Shown here one piece after another: positions 13,122-23,383 of a DNA stretch of 64,000 nt; positions within the stretch are counted from its first letter, which is position 1; every line of letters starts with the position of its first letter. The translations under genes and the position numbers were made by a program. The notes under the pieces were generated by a model. That model did no database searches and was not told where the DNA came from. It saw only the letters and a program-made list of their open reading frames with translations. This DNA comes from an uncultured Chloroflexota bacterium (GTDB lineage Bacteria; Chloroflexota; Anaerolineae; Caldilineales; Caldilineaceae): the NCBI GenBank assembly GCA_903858085.1, contig CAIOHJ010000230.1, forward strand, positions 32,315 to 96,314. The letters run 5' to 3'.

Positions 13122-14283
13122 GCGCCTTTCTCCCTGTCTGCTCCCCTGTCTGTAAAGTGCGGTTGACACCGAATCGGCTGATGTTGAGCAGAATCCCGAT
13201 TCCGACCAACGACGCCACCAGCGAACTGCCTCCATAGCTCACAAAGGGGAGTGTCATGCCGGTCGGGGGGGAGACCGCCACGATCACGGCCATGTTCAGC
13301 AATGCTTGCAGGAGCAAGCTGGCTGTGATCCCGGTTGCCAGCAGCATGCCAAAATTGTCTGGGGCGCGCAGCGCGATCCGCAGCCCACGGTAGGCCAGCA
13401 ACAAAAAGAGCAGGAGCACACACAATGTCCCCAGCAGACCGAGCTCTTCGCCGATCACGCCAAAGATATTGTCGCTCCAGCTCAGGGGCAGGTACCCGGT
13501 CTGTTGGGCCAGGCCGTTGCCCAGCCCCCGCCCGAAGAGCCCGCCGCGCATCAGCGCCTGGACCCCCTGGCTTACCTGCCACTCTTCGCTGGCGACCGGG
13601 TCGCCCATCCAGGTCAGATAGTGGCTGATGCGCTCGGCTGCGTAGCCGGTGTATTGGACCACGAGCAGGAAGGTAGCGGTGGCCACTGCGCCGATCACCG
13701 CCAGCTGTTTCAGGTCAGCCCCGGCCACAAAGAGCATGATGGCAGAGGTCACCACGATCAGGACCGCCACGGTGATCTCCGGCTGCAACACGATCAAGAC
13801 GGACACGACGCCCATCAGCACGCCGAAGGGGAGAAGTCCGGCCCTTGCATGGCGAATTCGTGCGCCTTTGCTGTTCAACCAGGCGCTCACATAGAGAATG
13901 ACGGAGATCTTGGCTGCCTCGCTGGGTTGGATGCTGCCCTGGTAATAGGTGCGCGACGAGCCCAAACGTTCGTCGCCGATTAAGATGACAGCCAGCAGCG
14001 CCAGCAGCGTGCCCCCCATGAGCGGGACGCTCCAGCGGTTCCACAGCAGGTAGGGGATCCGGGCGGCGACGACCAGCCCGCCGGCGCCCACCAACAGCCA
14101 GATGAACTGGCGCGCGACAAAGTAGTAGGGGTTGTCAAAGCCTTCCAGCCCGCGCGGATAGCTGGCGCTGAAGACCATTACCAGCCCCAAAAGCAAGAGC
14201 AGTGTGACAACGGTCAACAGCCCCCAGTCGTAGTGGCCCTGGGCAGCCTGCGGACGTTCACCTGTCTTTGCGTTCACCCCCAT
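12952..14283 (-). CDS. ftsW: FtsW, SEDS-family septal peptidoglycan glycosyltransferase
   Basis: Polytopic SEDS protein that polymerises lipid II at the septum with FtsI. 443 aa, about ten membrane helices. Landmarks: GLVMVFSASYPRG, RTYYQGSIQPSEAAKIS, WQVSQGVQALMRGGLFGRG (near GxGLGNG), and PPTGMTLPFVSYGGSSLV. The conserved fold ends near NISRFGVNRTL. The last ~70 residues are a very basic tail, of which the final 56 codons are read from the same DNA as the start of murG in another frame. Whether this tail is functional cannot be told from sequence. It overlaps the murD stop by 10 bp. Confidence 0.95.
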   Translation of the reverse strand: MGVNAKTGERPQAAQGHYDWGLLTVVTLLLLLGLVMVFSASYPRGLEGFDNPYYFVARQFIWLLVGAGGLVVAARIPYLLWNRWSVPLMGGTLLALLAVILIGDERLGSSRTYYQGSIQPSEAAKISVILYVSAWLNSKGARIRHARAGLLPFGVLMGVVSVLIVLQPEITVAVLIVVTSAIMLFVAGADLKQLAVIGAVATATFLLVVQYTGYAAERISHYLTWMGDPVASEEWQVSQGVQALMRGGLFGRGLGNGLAQQTGYLPLSWSDNIFGVIGEELGLLGTLCVLLLFLLLAYRGLRIALRAPDNFGMLLATGITASLLLQALLNMAVIVAVSPPTGMTLPFVSYGGSSLVASLVGIGILLNISRFGVNRTLQTGEQTGRKAHERDDLGRGDRRPRLSGTGRRQTAHSFQSTIERFPWETAKAEQRRRAAAKSAQKRK

Positions 14284-15791
14284 CGCGGACCTCCGGTGAC
14301 TTCTTCGACCAGGCGGCGGAAATGTTCGCCGCGCGCTGCAAAATCGTGATAGGCGTCGTAGCTGGTGCCCCCTGGAGAGAGCAGGACAACCGTCCCTGGC
14401 CTGGCCGTGCGTGCGGCCAGGTCGACTGCCTCGTCCAGTCGGCTGACGATGGCGGTGCTCGGGGCCGTTTTGCGCAGGAACGCAGCCCGCTCCTGGACCT
14501 GGCGCACCACCATGCTGCCGGCAGCGCCAAACCCGATCAGGAGCTCGACATGTTCGAGCGCTGCCTCGGCGAAACGATCCCAGGGGAGCTGTTTGTCCTT
14601 GCCGCCGGCCAGCAGAATCAGGCTTTGGCCGCTTTCAAAGCTGCGCATGCCAGCCACCGCCCGTTCAGGCGAGGTGGCGATGCTGTCGTTGACCCAGAGC
14701 ACGCCAGCGACCTCTGCGACGGTTTCCAGGCGGTGTGGGACCCCGGCGAAACGGCGTGCCACTGTCTGCATGGCGGTCAGCGCTGCTCCGGCGGCGCCGC
14801 TGATGGCCGCAGCGGCCAGCAGGTTGCTCACATTATGTTCCCCGCGCAGTTTGAGCTCTGCCAGCTGGCAGAATGGCTGCCCTTGGTAGAAAAGCTGGCC
14901 AGCACTCCCCCAGGCGCCGTTGTCGACCGGCTGTTGGCGGTGAAAAAGCAGCAGTTTTCTGTGACCTGCTGTTGCCAGGCAGCCCATTTCTTCCAAAAGG
15001 GGGTCCAGAGAGGCTGCGCCCCAGCTCGACGGCAGTGGCGGGTCGCTGGCCCGCCAGCCGGCGTTGGCGACCCGCCGGGTGACCGCATCCTCGGCGCTCA
15101 AGACCAGCGTGCCATCGGTCGGCAGAGAGCGCAGCAGATTGAACTTGGCGGCCGCATACGCTGCCATCCCGGCATGGCGGTCCAGGTGATTGGGTGTGAG
15201 GTTGAGGAGTGCAGCGACGTCCGGGCCGACTCCGACGACGGGGCCCCACGCCCAACGCTCGTCAAACAATTCCAGTTGAAAGCTGCTCAGCTCCAGCACA
15301 ATGCATTCCCCGGCGGCGATCTGATCCAGCCGGTCGATCAGCGGGGTCCCGATGTTCCCTCCGACATGGGTGCGTCGGCCGCTGGCGGCCAGCATCTCGC
15401 CGACCAGTGTTGTCGTCGTCGTTTTGCCGCTGCTGCCGGTGATGGCCAGGATCGGCCCCAGTCCACGCTGGCGCGCCAGCTGTAGGGTGAGCAGGCTGTC
15501 GTTGCTCAGGCGGATCTGCCTCCGGATCGCCTCCTGGACGATCGGCAGCTGCGCTGGCACGCCGCCGCTCAGACAGAGCAGGTCGCACCCATCCAGCAGC
15601 TCCAGCGGATGTCCCCCCAGCACCTGTCGAACAGGCAGCGTTTCCAGCTGTTCCAACTCTGCGGTCAGCTGTTCTGCCGGGGCAACGTCGCTCAGGGTGA
15701 CCTGTGCCCCAGCTGCCACGAAAAAACGGGCCAGGGCGATGCCCTGCCGGGCCATCCCCAATATCACGATCCGCCATCCCTGAAACGACAT
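14274..15791 (-). CDS. murD: UDP-N-acetylmuramoylalanine--D-glutamate ligase
   Basis: Adds D-Glu to UDP-MurNAc-L-Ala. 505 aa, somewhat longer than the common 440-460. N-terminal domain VILGMARQGIALARFF, P-loop ITGSSGKTTTTTL, then LELSSFQLE and NLTPNHLDRHAGM of the central domain. The C-terminal WVNDSIATSPERAVAGM and LLAGGKDKQLPWD are typical of MurD. It lies between mraY and ftsW, overlapping ftsW by 10 bp. Confidence 0.97.
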   Translation of the reverse strand: MSFQGWRIVILGMARQGIALARFFVAAGAQVTLSDVAPAEQLTAELEQLETLPVRQVLGGHPLELLDGCDLLCLSGGVPAQLPIVQEAIRRQIRLSNDSLLTLQLARQRGLGPILAITGSSGKTTTTTLVGEMLAASGRRTHVGGNIGTPLIDRLDQIAAGECIVLELSSFQLELFDERWAWGPVVGVGPDVAALLNLTPNHLDRHAGMAAYAAAKFNLLRSLPTDGTLVLSAEDAVTRRVANAGWRASDPPLPSSWGAASLDPLLEEMGCLATAGHRKLLLFHRQQPVDNGAWGSAGQLFYQGQPFCQLAELKLRGEHNVSNLLAAAAISGAAGAALTAMQTVARRFAGVPHRLETVAEVAGVLWVNDSIATSPERAVAGMRSFESGQSLILLAGGKDKQLPWDRFAEAALEHVELLIGFGAAGSMVVRQVQERAAFLRKTAPSTAIVSRLDEAVDLAARTARPGTVVLLSPGGTSYDAYHDFAARGEHFRRLVEEVTGGPRWG

Positions 15792-15825
15792 CTGTCCCTT
15801 CCCAGCCCGGCCTGCTCTGGCCGCT

Positions 15826-16854
15826 TCAGATCAACGCCAACGCCACCCCCAACATCCCGGAGAGGACGGAGGCAATAAAGAACCGTTCCTTGACCTGCAT
15901 TTCGCTCCATCCCAACAATTCAAAATGGTGGTGAAGCGGGGCCATTTTGAAAACGCGCCGTCCCTGTCCGTGCAGCCGCCGGGTGAGCTTGAAATAGCTG
16001 ACCTGGATCATAACGCTCAGGGCTTCGGCGGCAAAGACCAGCCCGATGATCGGGAGCAGCAGCCACTGGCCCGTCATGATGGAGACCAGCCCCAGTGTAG
16101 CCCCAAGCGGCAGGCTGCCGGCATCTCCCATGATCAGCTGTGCTGGGTGGGCATTGTACCAGAGAAATCCCATCAATGCCCCGGTCAACGCAAAACAAAA
16201 AATGGCCAGGTAGAGCTGATTTTGCAGATAGGCGATCGTGCCGTAACAGGCGAAAGCCACCAGGCTTGTACTGCCCGCCAGGCTGTCCAGTCCATCGGTG
16301 AAATTGACTGCGTTGCTGGTCAAGTACAAGATAGCGATCGTCGCTGGGATGATCAGCGGGCCAACCCGAAAGTAGTCCACGTAGGTCGGCACACCGACAT
16401 AGTCCCACTGTGGCGGGCCATAATAGAGCACCAGGCCGATGATGGCGGCAAAGAGGCCTTGGAAGGCGCTTTTCATCCGCGGGCTCATCCCTTCGCCGCG
16501 CCCGCGAAGGCCCCGGATTCCTTGCCAGTCGTCGATCGCCCCCAGCACGACATGCGAACCCAGGCAGAAAAAGAGGAGCAGGGTGCTCTGTCCGATCGCG
16601 TCCATGCCCAGCAGGTTGACGATGTTGAGCAGTCCGATGATCACCAGCACCGGCACCACAAAGAGTACGCCTCCCATCGTCGGCGTGCCAGTTTTGAGCT
16701 GGTGGTGGCCCGGCTGTTCGATGCGGATCTGTTTGCCGACCCCTTTGTACTGCAGAAAGCGGATCAGCGGCCGTCCCCAGAGCACAGCAAACAAGAAGCT
16801 GATCGTGCCCAGACTCAGCGTATAGGCCATGCGCGGTTCTAACGGATTATCCAT
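15826..16854 (-). CDS. mraY: Phospho-N-acetylmuramoyl-pentapeptide-transferase
   Basis: Integral membrane enzyme that moves phospho-MurNAc-pentapeptide to undecaprenyl phosphate (lipid I). 342 aa, about ten helices. Motifs: KTGTPTMGG, the catalytic LGAIDDW, NAVNFTDGLDSLAG, MGDAGSLPLG and MAPLHHHFELLGW. I chose the ATG at 16854 (MDNPLEPRM), with AGGAG 9 nt upstream and an 8-bp overlap with the murF stop. An ATG at 16896 lies inside murF. Confidence 0.97.
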   Translation of the reverse strand: MDNPLEPRMAYTLSLGTISFLFAVLWGRPLIRFLQYKGVGKQIRIEQPGHHQLKTGTPTMGGVLFVVPVLVIIGLLNIVNLLGMDAIGQSTLLLFFCLGSHVVLGAIDDWQGIRGLRGRGEGMSPRMKSAFQGLFAAIIGLVLYYGPPQWDYVGVPTYVDYFRVGPLIIPATIAILYLTSNAVNFTDGLDSLAGSTSLVAFACYGTIAYLQNQLYLAIFCFALTGALMGFLWYNAHPAQLIMGDAGSLPLGATLGLVSIMTGQWLLLPIIGLVFAAEALSVMIQVSYFKLTRRLHGQGRRVFKMAPLHHHFELLGWSEMQVKERFFIASVLSGMLGVALALI

Positions 16855-18403
16855 CAGCTGGCTCCTGCCCGATACCGCTGGTTGTGGCGGCTGCACCGGT
16901 AATTTCGGCGACGATCATGTCCATCCCCACTGCTCTGCTCCCTTTGACCAGCACCAGGTCGCCGGCGCGCAGCAGCTGGCGCAGCCGGTCGATTGCGCTG
17001 CTGTGTTCGGGCAGCATGGACAGCTGCTCCGCTGGAAAACCGGCCGCCAGCGCCGCCTCCCCGAGGGCACGGCCCAGCTGTCCGACGGTCAGCAGCAGGT
17101 CGACCACCTCGCTGGCTCTCCATCCGACCCGTTGGTGTCCTTCGTGCTCGTAGCTGCCTAGCTCCAGCATGTCTCCCAGCACGGCAATGCGTCTACCGCC
17201 GGCTCTGGGTGGGATATCTGCCAGCAGGTTGAGTGCGGCGATCATGCTGGCCGGGCTGGCATTGTAGGTGTCGTCGATTACGGTGCTGCCGTGGAGGCCG
17301 CGCACTGCAACCAGACGCAGCTGGCCCGCCATGCTCTGCATGCCGGCGACGATCTCTCCCCAGCTCATTCCCTCGACCAGCCCTGCCGCGGTTGCGCACA
17401 GCGCCGTATGCACGCTGTGCTGGCCCAACAGGGGGACTTTGACATGCACCGACTCGGCCCGTGTGCTGCCGGGCGCTCGGTAGTGCAACCGGAAGCGAAG
17501 CCCTTCCAACCCCATTCCTTCGATCGCATCGGCCCACAGATCGGCTTCGGGCGACAGCCCGTAGCGGAAGATGCGGGCAGAGGTCAGCGCTGTCATGGCC
17601 CGCACGCGCGGGTCGTCCCAGTTCAAAATGGCGACTCCCCCGTCTGCGGCGCTGGGCAGAGCCTGGACCAACTCGGCTTTGGCCTGGGCGATCCGTTCGA
17701 TCGTGCCGAGCCTGCTCAGATGGACAGGGCCGACGTTGGTCACTATTCCGACCTGAGGGCGGGCCAGCTGGCAGAGCCGTTCGATCTCGCCCAGCCCATA
17801 CATTCCCATCTCGAACACGGCGCAGGCATGTTCTGTGTTCAGCCCCAGCAGCGCCAAAGGCAGCCCTTGTTCGCTGTTGAGATTGCCTGGGGAGGCGTGG
17901 GTCTTGTAGCGCTGGCGCAGCACGCTGGCTGTCAGCTCTTTGGTGCTGGTTTTGCCGACGCTGCCGGTCACCCCGACCACCCGAAGTGTCGGGGCGGTGC
18001 GATGCACCCGTTGGAACGCGCCTGTCTGTTGGAGGGCGATCACGTTGTTGGGGACCAGGTAGGCCAGCGGCAGGGTGCCGGGCCGCACAGGCCGCTGGCT
18101 TTCCGGCCGCTCTGTCGTGCAGTCGATCAAGGTGGCGCCAGCGGCCTGTGCGGCGGCCCGGCCCCGTTCTTCGACCAGCAGCGCTTGCGCGCCGTTGCGC
18201 AGTGCGTCGGCCAGAAAGGCATGGCCGTCGGCTCTGGGCCCCTGCAGCGCCACAAACAGATCGCCTGGCACAACATCCCGGCTGTCCAGCGCGACATGGG
18301 CGATCGGGGCAGGGGGCACCGACAGCGGCGGCAACTCGCCAGTCAGCGCTGTCCACAAAGTATGCTGTGTGATCGAGGTCGGCAGGTAGGGTTGTTCAGC
18401 CAT
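16847..18403 (-). CDS. murF: UDP-N-acetylmuramoyl-tripeptide--D-alanyl-D-alanine ligase
   Basis: Adds the D-Ala-D-Ala dipeptide made by Ddl. 518 aa, slightly long. N-terminal SRDVVPGDLFVALQG, P-loop GVTGSVGKTSTKE, NVGPVHLSRLGT, and C-terminal VIDDTYNASPASM with LGDMLELG are MurF-specific. The ribosome site GAGGAGG overlaps the end of ftsI. It follows ftsI by only 9 bp, exactly where murE stands in most dcw clusters. Confidence 0.97.
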   Translation of the reverse strand: MAEQPYLPTSITQHTLWTALTGELPPLSVPPAPIAHVALDSRDVVPGDLFVALQGPRADGHAFLADALRNGAQALLVEERGRAAAQAAGATLIDCTTERPESQRPVRPGTLPLAYLVPNNVIALQQTGAFQRVHRTAPTLRVVGVTGSVGKTSTKELTASVLRQRYKTHASPGNLNSEQGLPLALLGLNTEHACAVFEMGMYGLGEIERLCQLARPQVGIVTNVGPVHLSRLGTIERIAQAKAELVQALPSAADGGVAILNWDDPRVRAMTALTSARIFRYGLSPEADLWADAIEGMGLEGLRFRLHYRAPGSTRAESVHVKVPLLGQHSVHTALCATAAGLVEGMSWGEIVAGMQSMAGQLRLVAVRGLHGSTVIDDTYNASPASMIAALNLLADIPPRAGGRRIAVLGDMLELGSYEHEGHQRVGWRASEVVDLLLTVGQLGRALGEAALAAGFPAEQLSMLPEHSSAIDRLRQLLRAGDLVLVKGSRAVGMDMIVAEITGAAATTSGIGQEPADG

Positions 18404-18412
18404 AGAGCCTCC

Positions 18413-20256
<1,844 letters not shown>

Positions 20257-20260
<4 letters not shown>

Positions 20261-20862
20261 GGCATCCAGCGTCTCCGCACTTCTGTGAACCAATGGAAGA
20301 GAGCGGCAGATCCTTGCTGGGCCTGCTGAAGGACCCAGCCGCCCCCAGCGTCGACCCCCCGCCCGGCGGCCGCCCAGAAACCTTCCCCGGCGGTTGCGGG
20401 CTGCTGCATGCGCCCGACAGCTGCCGGAGAGGGGTGGGCGTCAGACAGTTCCAAGGGTGCCTGGCGGCTGGCATAGACCGGTGCCATTGCGGGTCGATAG
20501 CCTTGGGCCAGGGCATATTGCTCGATCTGGCGCAGCGACGTCGCAGCAGTGATCGCGTAGACCAGTTCGCTGTTTTGTCGTTCGAGCTGCTGGCGCTGCG
20601 CTTCAAGCCCCTGCAACTGGCGCTGTTCTTGGCTGATCTGAACGTTGAACCAGACCTGGGAAAGCATGCCGGCCGCCAGCGCAATGACGGGAACCAGCAC
20701 CAACAGGTACTGGCGCGCGTTGGCTGGCAGCCAGATCAGCTCGAACCCTCTGCCCCATCTGCCCTGGACCCAGCTCTGCGGCCAGGGAGCGTTCAACTCG
20801 GAGGAGACTGCAGGGGAGACTGTAGAGGAGACTGTAGAAGACAGGCTGCTGCGTTGTAACAT
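20257..20862 (-). CDS. ftsL: FtsL-like cell division protein
   Basis: Small bitopic protein in the ftsL position between rsmH and ftsI. 201 aa, longer than typical FtsL (about 90-120). It has one membrane helix (about residues 52-71, YLLVLVPVIALAAGMLSQVW), then a Gln/Glu/Leu coiled coil (about 72-105), the part that pairs with FtsB/DivIC in known systems. A Gly/Ala/Gln-rich tail follows. FtsL sequences diverge strongly, so the call rests on architecture and position. The N-terminus holds a short 12-bp tandem repeat (SSTV units). Start chosen at 20862 (GAGGTG upstream); the frame is open further upstream but runs through a palindrome. Confidence 0.8.
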
Positions 20863-20898
20863 CCCCACACCTCGCTCGAATAATTTTGTCTCTACTGG

Positions 20899-20968
20899 TT
20901 CACGGTACAACGATTCACGGTACAACAGGTTTGCAGTGTAGTAGGGGCGACGCATGCGTCGCCCCTAC
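20899..20968 (-). repeat. 28-bp perfect palindrome with adjacent 13-bp direct repeats, between rsmH and ftsL
   Basis: 20941-20968 is a perfect 28-bp palindrome; its half-site is gtaggggcgacgca. Next to it ttcacggtacaac occurs twice (20899-20911 and 20914-20926). It sits in the 197-bp gap that separates mraZ-rsmH from the rest of the dcw operon. The palindrome has the look of a dispersed intergenic REP-like element. In RNA it would fold into a 12-14 bp stem without a U-run. Confidence 0.8.
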
Positions 20969-21059
20969 ACTACGGAAGGCTTTCTGGGCCTCCGAATTTT
21001 GTGATCCGTGATGAGTGGTGTGAGGGAGGGCCAGTAGCTCACTTGTCACACATCACGCT

Positions 21060-22037
21060 TCACACCAGATTGAAGGGCAGCTTTTCGGCAACACGAAGTT
21101 TGGCCGAACGGCTGCGTGGGTTGCGGTTCAGCTCGTCGCCCTCGGCCATGACGGGCTTTCGAGTGAGAATCCGCAACGTTGGCTGGCGCTCGTAGCCACC
21201 GTATCGGTGTGTGGGGTCAGCCACATAGGTACGAGCCTCCTCTGCCATCCACCGTTTGACGATCCGATCTTCCAGACTGTGAAAGCTGATCACAGCCAGA
21301 CGGCCGCCTGGCCGCAGCAGACGGAGTGCCTGGGGCAGCACCGCCTCGATTTGCTGCAGCTCCTGGTTGACCAGGATGCGCAGCGCCTGGAAGACGCGGG
21401 TCGCCGGGTGGAGGCGGGCGCCACGACGCCCGCCAACGGCGTTTTCGATCGCTTCTGCCAGCGCTGTGGTTGTGGCAAACGGCCGGTGCTGGACCAGATA
21501 CCTTGCAATTCGCCGGCTCTGTGGCTCTTCCCCGCAGTGGAAAAAAAGCTCGGCCAGCTCCCGCTCGGGCCATTCGTTGACCACCTCGGCTGCGCTGGGG
21601 GACTGTTCCGGGTCAAAGCGCATGTCGAGCGGCCCCTGTTGAGAAAATGAAAAGCCCCTGTCTGGCGTCTGCAACTGGAAGCTGCTCACTCCTAAGTCCA
21701 ACAGGACGCCATCAACTGGGGCAAATGCGTACGCTGCCGCTACCGCTTCCAGCTGGGCAAATTCGCTCTGGTGCAGGACCAGGCGCTGTGCGGCCAGTGC
21801 GTCGGCAAGGCGTACTGAGATTCGCCGAATGGCGGCTGGGTCCGCATCGATTCCCAATAGACGACCATTGGGTGCGGAACAAGCCAGCAAGGCTTCGGTG
21901 TGACCACCACCTCCTGCGGTGCCGTCGATTAACCAGGCGCCTGGCTTGACAGCGAGACCATCAAGCACCTGGTTCAACAACACCGGCTCATGGGAAGCAG
22001 TGGCCGGATCTGCGGCGATGGGCAGGCGATCTCCCAT
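21060..22037 (-). CDS. rsmH: 16S rRNA (cytosine(1402)-N4)-methyltransferase RsmH (MraW)
   Basis: SAM-dependent methyltransferase acting on C1402 of 16S rRNA. 325 aa. Motifs: HEPVLLNQVLDGL, SAM loop LIDGTAGGGGHTEAL, DGVLLDLGVSSFQLQ, RGFSFSQQGPLDMRFD and LAVISFHSLEDRIVK. Start at 22037, 5 bp after the mraZ stop. A longer in-frame ATG at 22133 lies inside mraZ. Canonical second gene of dcw clusters. Confidence 0.97.
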   Translation of the reverse strand: MGDRLPIAADPATASHEPVLLNQVLDGLAVKPGAWLIDGTAGGGGHTEALLACSAPNGRLLGIDADPAAIRRISVRLADALAAQRLVLHQSEFAQLEAVAAAYAFAPVDGVLLDLGVSSFQLQTPDRGFSFSQQGPLDMRFDPEQSPSAAEVVNEWPERELAELFFHCGEEPQSRRIARYLVQHRPFATTTALAEAIENAVGGRRGARLHPATRVFQALRILVNQELQQIEAVLPQALRLLRPGGRLAVISFHSLEDRIVKRWMAEEARTYVADPTHRYGGYERQPTLRILTRKPVMAEGDELNRNPRSRSAKLRVAEKLPFNLV

Positions 22038-22042
22038 TATAT

Positions 22043-22477
22043 TTAGAGACTTAAGGTGCCAAAAAAGTCGCCGGTGAAGTCGACATCTGCCAACACACCT
22101 GTTACTTTTTCCTCCCAGAGAGCTGGTTTCCACAGCTCAATGAATTTATTCATCCCCGCTACGACCACATCCCCTTCGATCTGGGCGTGGCTGCGCAGCC
22201 GTGGACTCAACAAAATTCGCCCTTGCCCATCTGGCTGGGCATCTTCCGCTGCACTGAAAAAAGCACGGCGAAATGCAGCAGATCTGGGGTCAGTCAACGG
22301 CAGCGCACTGACTTTGTCTGCCAGCCGATCCCATTCTACCTGTGGGAACAACAGCAGGCAATGGTCTACAGGGTTGCGTGTCAACACCATCCCAGCCGCC
22401 AGTTCGTTCCGGTATTTTGACGGAATTGTCAGCCGACCCTTGGAATCCAGTGTGTGCGTGTATTCGCCCAGAAACAT
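22043..22477 (-). CDS. mraZ: Transcriptional regulator MraZ
   Basis: Ring-forming AbrB-like DNA-binding protein that represses its own dcw operon. 144 aa, normal size, beginning MFLGEYTHTLDSKGRLTIPS, the family signature, with a second SpoVT-AbrB repeat around DGQGRILLSPRLR. I chose the ATG at 22477 from this conserved start; the ribosome site is weak. Three correctly phased GTGGG boxes stand about 280 bp upstream. Confidence 0.97.
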   Translation of the reverse strand: MFLGEYTHTLDSKGRLTIPSKYRNELAAGMVLTRNPVDHCLLLFPQVEWDRLADKVSALPLTDPRSAAFRRAFFSAAEDAQPDGQGRILLSPRLRSHAQIEGDVVVAGMNKFIELWKPALWEEKVTGVLADVDFTGDFFGTLSL

Positions 22478-22486
22478 ATCGGTTGC

Positions 22487-22525
22487 GCTGCTGTCCGCAA
22501 AAGCTGCTGTCCGCAAAAGCTGCTG
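22487..22525 (-). repeat. 16-bp tandem repeat in the mraZ leader
   Basis: Two exact copies of gctgctgtccgcaaaa (22487-22502, 22503-22518) plus the first 7 bases of a third, ending 10 bp upstream of the mraZ start codon. The 16-bp period does not match the 10-bp period of MraZ boxes, so it is probably not part of that operator. It occupies the place of a ribosome site and may explain the weak one. Confidence 0.85.
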
Positions 22526-22758
22526 CCTGGTGCGATCTTCTCTTGATTTTCTGCTGCCTCGGCCCTTTACAGAAAATTTTTCTCCCGGGAGTCAGCCCGG
22601 GCCGTAATGAGTGATGCGCAACCGATAGCGCCATGTCTGGTGCGGCAGATCTGGGCGTACTGCGCACCACCCATTACTATTGAAACACCCCGAACAACAG
22701 GTAACTCTCGTCTTCAAACGTCTTCAAAAAAGTGGAGGACGAAAAAAGCTTTATGCGT

Positions 22759-22783
22759 CCCACATCGCCCCACTTTGACCCAC
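22759..22783 (-). promoter_or_regulatory. MraZ operator: three GTGGG boxes at 10-bp spacing
   Basis: On the minus strand GTGGG occurs at 22783-22779, 22773-22769 and 22763-22759, each separated by exactly 5 bp. Known MraZ operators are direct repeats of TGGGN with 5-bp spacers, which this matches. It lies about 280 bp upstream of mraZ. A weak -10 (CATAAA, 22757-22752) abuts it. The likely transcript therefore has a leader of about 260 nt, and the operator would cover the promoter. Confidence 0.8.
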
Positions 22784-22829
22784 ATACTACTATAGGATTT
22801 GGGATTTGTCTAGTCCCCAAATTGGGAAT

Positions 22830-22870
22830 TTGTGAAATTCGTCGACGGGTCCTCGTTCTCTTTTTCACAA
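22830..22870. promoter_or_regulatory. Inverted repeat of Rex-like half-sites upstream of nuo
   Basis: TTGTGAAA (22830-22837) and TTTCACAA (22863-22870) form an 8-bp inverted repeat 25 bp apart, ending 24 bp upstream of the nuo -35. Each arm equals a half of the Rex site TTGTGAA-N4-TTCACAA. The 25-bp gap is not that of a normal single Rex site, so the assignment is tentative. Confidence 0.3.
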
Positions 22871-22894
22871 GGGAACAGGAACCGCAGTGTGGAG

Positions 22895-22923
22895 TTGACA
22901 CAAGAGATCGGCTAATGTAAACT
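22895..22923 (+). promoter_or_regulatory. Promoter of the nuo operon
   Basis: A perfect -35 TTGACA (22895-22900), a 17-bp spacer, and TAAACT (22918-22923, 4/6 to consensus). The predicted leader of about 75 nt contains a perfect 8-bp hairpin, ggcaagcc/ggcttgcc (22962-22985), 6 nt before the nuoA ribosome site (aaggaag). Confidence 0.65.
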
Positions 22924-23005
22924 GCGTTAACAGTGTGGCAACCGATTGACTCTTTGGGGACGGCAAGCCTTGTCTGGGGCTTGCCCAGCAGCAAGGAAGA
23001 CGCTG

Positions 23006-23377
23006 ATGGCTCAAGACTACTTTCCACTTCTGATTTTTATTGTCATCTCCATTGTTTTTGCCTTCATTGCTATCGGGCTCCCCAGCCTGCTGGGCCCACG
23101 CCGCAAGAATGCCCAGAAGCTGGAGCCGTACGAGTCGGGAATCATCCCTTTCCACGACGCTCGCCGCCGCTTTCCGGTCAAGTACTATCTGGTGGCGATG
23201 CTCTTTATTCTTTTTGACATCGAAGTTATTTTTCTGTTTCCGTGGGCTGGGGCGCTGCTGCCGCTGCGCGATACCTACGGGGTGCTGGTTGCGCTGGCGC
23301 CGATCGGGTTCTTTTTGCTGATTCTTGTTCTCGGCCTCGTCTACGAGTGGTCGAAGGGTGCTTTGGACTGGGAGTAA
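23006..23377 (+). CDS. nuoA: NADH-quinone oxidoreductase subunit A
   Basis: Small membrane subunit of complex I at the junction of the peripheral and membrane arms. 123 aa, three helices, with KLEPYESGIIPFHDARRRF, YYLVAMLFILFDIEVIFLFP and YEWSKGALDW, all family signatures. I chose the ATG at 23006 because aaggaag lies 7 nt upstream and the protein then starts at the first helix. First gene of the nuo operon, 6 bp before nuoB. Confidence 0.96.
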   Translation: MAQDYFPLLIFIVISIVFAFIAIGLPSLLGPRRKNAQKLEPYESGIIPFHDARRRFPVKYYLVAMLFILFDIEVIFLFPWAGALLPLRDTYGVLVALAPIGFFLLILVLGLVYEWSKGALDWE

Positions 23378-23383
23378 CTACGC

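Larger units (their letters stand above)
22478..23005. other. Divergent regulatory region between the dcw and nuo operons
   Basis: 528 bp without a credible gene. From the mraZ side it holds a 16-bp tandem repeat, a cccggg/cccggg inverted repeat (22584-22601), an imperfect hairpin (about 22639-22668) and three MraZ boxes (22759-22783). Towards nuo it holds an inverted repeat of Rex-like half-sites (22830-22870), a good promoter (22895-22923) and an 8-bp hairpin (22962-22985). It is less GC-rich than its flanks. Short frames here lack ribosome sites and coding character. Confidence 0.7.

Noticed and set aside
13122..13235. A longer MurG start at 13235
   Set aside because: It adds 38 residues read out of frame from conserved ftsW codons. 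The MurG glycine loop begins right after the ATG at 13121.
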